DNA of 64,000 nt from Ruminococcus flavefaciens. GTDB lineage: Bacteria > Bacillota > Clostridia > Oscillospirales > Ruminococcaceae. The stretch covers positions 186,001 to 250,000 of the forward strand of contig NZ_FNWV01000001.1 of the NCBI RefSeq assembly GCF_900108555.1. The letters run 5' to 3'. Below are positions 60,692-64,000 of the stretch, piece by piece. A program made the position numbers and the translations under genes. The notes under the pieces are model-generated. The model was not told the origin of the DNA. It saw only the letters and a program-made list of their open reading frames with translations, and searched no databases. Within the stretch, counting starts at the first letter, position 1; each line of letters opens with the position of its first letter.

Positions 60692-62272
60692 TTACTTGCC
60701 GCTTTCACCGTAGTTTGAAAGGACTCTTGCGGAAGGATCGTTTACGTTGCAGCCTTCCCACTCCTTGTTAGGCATCCAGAAATCAACGATCATTTCACAG
60801 TTGCCGTGATAGTATTTATCAAATATCTCACGATAAAGGAGCGATTCCTTAGTAAATGGCTTTGCATGAGCATACTTTGTGCAATCAAGTTCAAACTCCT
60901 CATCTGAATAGTAATTCTCTGCATACTCCTTGAGGTAATCTACCATAGAATGTCCGACTGCGTCAGAGAATGCAGCCTTTTCACGATAAAGGATATCATG
61001 CGGCAGATAATCTCCCTCAAAAGCATGGCGGAGGAGGTACTTGCCCTTGTTGTACTTGTTGAGCTTCATCTCAGGATCAACTGCCATGACATATTTCACG
61101 AAGTCAAGATCACCGAAAGGCACACGGGCTTCGAGAGAATTTACAGATATGCAGCGGTCTGCGCGGAGAACATCATACATATGCAGCTCATGTACACGCT
61201 TGACGGACTCCTGCTGGAAAGCCTCTGCTGAAGGAGCAAAGTCTGTATACTTATATCCGAATAACTCGTCAGATATCTCACCTGTAAGAAGTACACGGAT
61301 ATCCGTCTGCTCGTGTATAGCCTTACAGAGCAGATACATACCCATACTCGCACGGATAGTCGTAATGTCAAAAGTTCCAAGAAGGTGGATAACATCTTCA
61401 AGTGCTGCGATAACATCGTCCTTGGTTATGATAACTTCTGTATGTTCGCTGCCGATATAATCAGCTACCTGCTTTGCATATTTAAGGTCGATCGCATCAG
61501 TGTTCATACCGATAGCAAATGTGCGGATAGGCTTGTCGCTCTCACGCTGAGCAATAGCACATACAAGTGATGAATCAAGTCCGCCTGAAAGCAAAAATCC
61601 AACTTTTGCATCTGCATCAAGACGTTTTTTAACACCTGCAACAAGTTTATCGTGAATATTTTTGCACACTGTGTCAAGGTCATCATGAATGACTTTATCA
61701 ACAGCTGTAATGTCGCAATAGCAGTGGAATTCGCCGTCCTTGTAATAGTGTCCGGGAGGAAAAGGCACTATCTTTTTGCAGAGCTTTACAAGGTTCTTAG
61801 GTTCACTTGCAAACACCATTGCTCCGCTATCGGATTTGCCGTAATACAGCGGACGTATGCCTATCGGATCACGGGCAGCTATGAATTCGCCGTTTTTACC
61901 GTCGTATAAAACACAGGCAAACTCTGCATCAAGCATGGCGAACATATCAGTACCGTATTCCTTATAAAGCGGCAGAAGTATCTCGCAGTCACTGTCACTT
62001 TTAAAGCTGTAGCCCTTTGCTTTGAGCTCGTCACGCAAAGTCTTGAAGCCGTATATCTCACCGTTGCAGACAACATAATTGCCGTCAAGCTCAAATGGCT
62101 GCATTCCTTCGGGAGTAAGTCCCATTATGGACAGTCTCTGAAAACCGAGTACACCGTCCTTTAATTCGATTATCCTTTCGTCATCGGGTCCGCGTGAAAC
62201 TGTTGCTTTAAGTACCTCTGCGACCTCCTCTGTACTGCCGCCTTTGCCGCAGTAACCCATTATCGTACACAT
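60692..62272 (-). CDS. asnB: Asparagine synthase (glutamine-hydrolysing)
   Basis: Makes asparagine from aspartate, ATP and glutamine. The 526 residues have an N-terminal Ntn-type glutaminase domain starting at Cys2 (MCTIMGYCGKGG, RGPDDERI, GEIYGFKTLRDEL) and the C-terminal synthetase domain with the ATP pyrophosphatase loop LLSGGLDSSLV and the ARVPFGDLDFV segment. RBS GGAGGAAT precedes ATG 62272. It lies 101 bp downstream of purF with a hairpin repeat between them. Confidence 0.96.
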   Translation of the reverse strand: MCTIMGYCGKGGSTEEVAEVLKATVSRGPDDERIIELKDGVLGFQRLSIMGLTPEGMQPFELDGNYVVCNGEIYGFKTLRDELKAKGYSFKSDSDCEILLPLYKEYGTDMFAMLDAEFACVLYDGKNGEFIAARDPIGIRPLYYGKSDSGAMVFASEPKNLVKLCKKIVPFPPGHYYKDGEFHCYCDITAVDKVIHDDLDTVCKNIHDKLVAGVKKRLDADAKVGFLLSGGLDSSLVCAIAQRESDKPIRTFAIGMNTDAIDLKYAKQVADYIGSEHTEVIITKDDVIAALEDVIHLLGTFDITTIRASMGMYLLCKAIHEQTDIRVLLTGEISDELFGYKYTDFAPSAEAFQQESVKRVHELHMYDVLRADRCISVNSLEARVPFGDLDFVKYVMAVDPEMKLNKYNKGKYLLRHAFEGDYLPHDILYREKAAFSDAVGHSMVDYLKEYAENYYSDEEFELDCTKYAHAKPFTKESLLYREIFDKYYHGNCEMIVDFWMPNKEWEGCNVNDPSARVLSNYGESGK

Positions 62273-62338
62273 TTTCTATTCCTCCGAATTAATGATGTAA
62301 TAAAACTATATATCGCCATTGATATACAGCATTTTTGT

Positions 62339-62357
62339 GGGAGGATAATATCCGCCC
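62339..62357. repeat. GGGCGGAT hairpin repeat, copy 3
   Basis: Stem GGGAGGAT/ATCCGCCC (one mismatch) with an AAT loop in the purF-asnB gap; same family as 1608-1628 and 2690-2711. Confidence 0.55.
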
Positions 62358-62373
62358 TACTTTTCCTTTTTGT

Positions 62374-63795
62374 TTATCTGTGTATCTTCTCATCGAATTT
62401 GTTTTTGCTTCCTGCACCTGAAATATCCACAGGATAATCACCTGTAAAACAGCCCTTGCAGTAGCCGAAACGATTATCCACAAGCTCGCCGAGACATTCA
62501 ACAGGCAGATATCCGAGACTGTCCGCACCGATATACTTTGCTATCTCTTCCGTAGAACTGCACTTTCCTGCTATGAGGTTCTCCTCAGAGTCGATATCAG
62601 TACCGAAATGACAGGTATGCAGGAAGGGCGGCGATGAGATGCGCACATGGACTTCCTTTGCCCCTGCTTCACGAAGAAGCCTTACGATCCTCGCGCTTGT
62701 CGTACCGCGGACTATGGAATCATCTATCATTATGACGCGCTTACCAACAACGCTCTCGCGAACAGCGTTGAGCTTTATCTTTACTGCATTTTCACGCTGA
62801 TGCTGTTCGGGCTGAATGAAGCTGCGTCCGATATATTTGTTTTTTATAAAGCCTATACCATATGGTATACCGCTTTCATTTGCGTAACCGAGAGCCGCAT
62901 CAAGTCCAGAATCGGGAACACCGATAACTATATCTGCCTCTACAGGACTGCTCTTTGCAAGCAGCTCACCTGCTTTCAGACGTGCATGGTGTACCGAGAT
63001 GCTGTCAATAACAGAATCGGGACGTGCGAAGTAAATGTACTCAAAAATGCATATATTTCGCTTGTTTGTGCAGTTTGTACTTATAGACTGCATACCTTCC
63101 TGACCAATGGTAACTATTTCTCCAGGCTCTATATCACGCAGGAACTCAGCTCCAACTGTTTCAAGAGCGCAGGATTCCGAAGCGACTACATACGCTCCGT
63201 CGGAAGTCCTGCCGATACACAGTGGGCGGAAGCCGTCAGGATCACGAAAAGCTATGAGCTTTGTAGCTGTCATAACTATGCATGAATACGCACCTTTAAG
63301 TCGCGGCATCGCTTTCTCAACAGCCTCCTCTGTAGAGTTGCTGCTGAGACGTTCACGGACTATCTCATAGGCGATCGCCTCCGTATCGGAAGTACCGTGG
63401 AAGATAGCTCCCGACATCTCAAAGGAGCGTCGGAGCTCCGCTGCATTGACGAGATTTCCATTGTGAACAAGAGCCATATTACCTTTGATATGGCGAATTA
63501 CAAGGGGCTGGATATTATTGTGATTATGTCCGCCTGTTGTGGAATAGCGAACGTGTCCAACCGCCATATTACCGCTGCCGAGCTTGTCCAGCTCTTCCCT
63601 GCTGAATACCTCCGAGACAAGACCGTCTGCACGTTTGTGTCTGAATATACCGTCATCGCAGACTGTTATGCCGCAGCTCTCCTGACCTCTGTGCTGGAGC
63701 GCATAAAGTCCGAAATAGACCGATGCTGCAACATCAGAAGCCTTGATCTCGTATATGCCGAATACACCGCATTCCTCATGAATACTGTCAAACAT
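62374..63795 (-). CDS. purF: Amidophosphoribosyltransferase
   Basis: First committed step of purine synthesis: transfers ammonia from glutamine to PRPP. The 473 residues begin with a short propeptide (MFDSIHEE) before catalytic Cys9 of the Ntn glutaminase (CGVFGIYEI). The phosphoribosyltransferase half has the PRPP loop VIMIDDSIVRGTTS. Cys residues of the Bacillus-type [4Fe-4S] cluster are visible late in the chain (HTCHFGTDI, PVECLGEL, FGYCKGCF). It follows an ANTAR-domain gene by 14 bp. Confidence 0.96.
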   Translation of the reverse strand: MFDSIHEECGVFGIYEIKASDVAASVYFGLYALQHRGQESCGITVCDDGIFRHKRADGLVSEVFSREELDKLGSGNMAVGHVRYSTTGGHNHNNIQPLVIRHIKGNMALVHNGNLVNAAELRRSFEMSGAIFHGTSDTEAIAYEIVRERLSSNSTEEAVEKAMPRLKGAYSCIVMTATKLIAFRDPDGFRPLCIGRTSDGAYVVASESCALETVGAEFLRDIEPGEIVTIGQEGMQSISTNCTNKRNICIFEYIYFARPDSVIDSISVHHARLKAGELLAKSSPVEADIVIGVPDSGLDAALGYANESGIPYGIGFIKNKYIGRSFIQPEQHQRENAVKIKLNAVRESVVGKRVIMIDDSIVRGTTSARIVRLLREAGAKEVHVRISSPPFLHTCHFGTDIDSEENLIAGKCSSTEEIAKYIGADSLGYLPVECLGELVDNRFGYCKGCFTGDYPVDISGAGSKNKFDEKIHR

Positions 63796-63809
63796 TTCTT
63801 ACGCCTCTC

Positions 63810-64000
63810 TCATAAATATTGCTCACTCAGTTTATCGATCACTGCCAGTGCTGCAATACTTTTCTTCTTACGCTTATTCATGGCATACTGTTCAAGATAA
63901 GCGTGTGCTTCCTCCTCCGTCATGCCCTTGTACTGCATGAGCATGAACTTTGCCTTGTCCACTGCCTGTATCTCGTTTATCTTTTCTTCAAGCCTGCGGT
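63810..64000 (-). CDS. C-terminal part of an ANTAR-domain regulator (runs off the window)
   Basis: The last 62 residues of a protein whose start lies beyond 64000. They form an ANTAR domain: INEIQAVDKAKFMLMQYKGM, then EEEAHAYLEQYAMNKRKKKS and IAALAVIDKLSEQYL. ANTAR proteins bind RNA hairpins and prevent termination, usually as response-regulator outputs. Whether it carries a receiver domain cannot be seen. Its stop is 14 bp before purF, so it could regulate or be coexpressed with purF and asnB. Confidence 0.85.
   Translation of the reverse strand, partial: RRLEEKINEIQAVDKAKFMLMQYKGMTEEEAHAYLEQYAMNKRKKKSIAALAVIDKLSEQYL

Noticed and set aside
62273..62373. T-box leader before asnB
   Set aside because: The gap is only 101 bp, has no T-box sequence and contains the dispersed hairpin repeat.

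Overview
This window comes from a low-to-mid G+C anaerobic Firmicute, most likely a Ruminococcus of the R. flavefaciens/R. albus type (Oscillospiraceae). The reasons are: seven dockerin-bearing secreted proteins plus one dockerin pseudogene, several with the 'IMQALANPNKY...KYLLGL' style of type I dockerin; Thr-rich linkers and BspA-type leucine-rich repeats; a trimeric [FeFe] hydrogenase with HydG; a Na+-pumping oxaloacetate decarboxylase; and Firmicute-type ribosomal features (L27 pre-sequence with its protease Prp). Gene order is mostly housekeeping with accessory stretches between.

Layout. 1-4.0 kb: minus-strand glycolytic operon pgk - small Cys-rich membrane protein - tpiA - gpmI, with a near-consensus Rex operator and a 31-bp perfect palindrome at its promoter. 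4.2-8.4 kb: AlkD-like repair protein, then the oxaloacetate decarboxylase operon (alpha, gamma, separate biotin carrier, beta). 8.6-11.7 kb: ECF sigma factor with a membrane partner, preceded by four tandem ~110-bp repeats that each carry an ECF-type promoter. 11.7-15 kb: plsY, MATE transporter, rubrerythrin, zinc-ribbon protein. 15-19.2 kb: hydC-hydB-hydA. 19.7-24.6 kb: DUF4250 protein, dockerin protein, mntP under a Mn2+ riboswitch, GNAT, yebC, mrnC. 24.6-27 kb: rplU-prp-rpmA-obgE. 27-35 kb: a six-gene run moxR - DUF58 - transglutaminase - dockerin C39-like peptidase - prmA - unknown. 35-38 kb: membrane protein, rpsB-tsf split by a MITE-like inverted repeat, ylmC. 38-42 kb: a 55-residue 'SPQTGD' membrane miniprotein translationally coupled to an LRR-dockerin protein, then TM1266-like regulator - PNPOx - hydG behind a leader RNA with a terminator. 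43-46 kb: a decayed AT-rich island at tRNA-Leu(UAG): unknown gene, 5' tRNA fragment, PD-(D/E)XK-like nuclease, intact tRNA, and an mcrB/serine-recombinase chimera broken by a UGA. 46-60.5 kb: a dockerin cluster (GH18, LRR, repeat protein, N-terminal dockerin protein, truncated pseudogene) with recQ, a second ECF sigma/membrane-partner pair and a diguanylate cyclase gene cut by an amber codon. 60.6-64 kb: asnB, purF and the end of an ANTAR-domain regulator.

The central-metabolism genes fit a sugar fermenter that disposes of electrons as H2, through the NADH/ferredoxin hydrogenase with HydG maturation, and couples oxaloacetate decarboxylation to a Na+ gradient. The dockerin proteins would be displayed on cohesin scaffolds; no cohesin is in this window. 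The most unusual items are the fourfold ECF promoter array, the tRNA-bounded nuclease cassette beside the mcrB/recombinase scar, the hydG leader RNA, the coupled miniprotein and the three-repeat dockerin protein.
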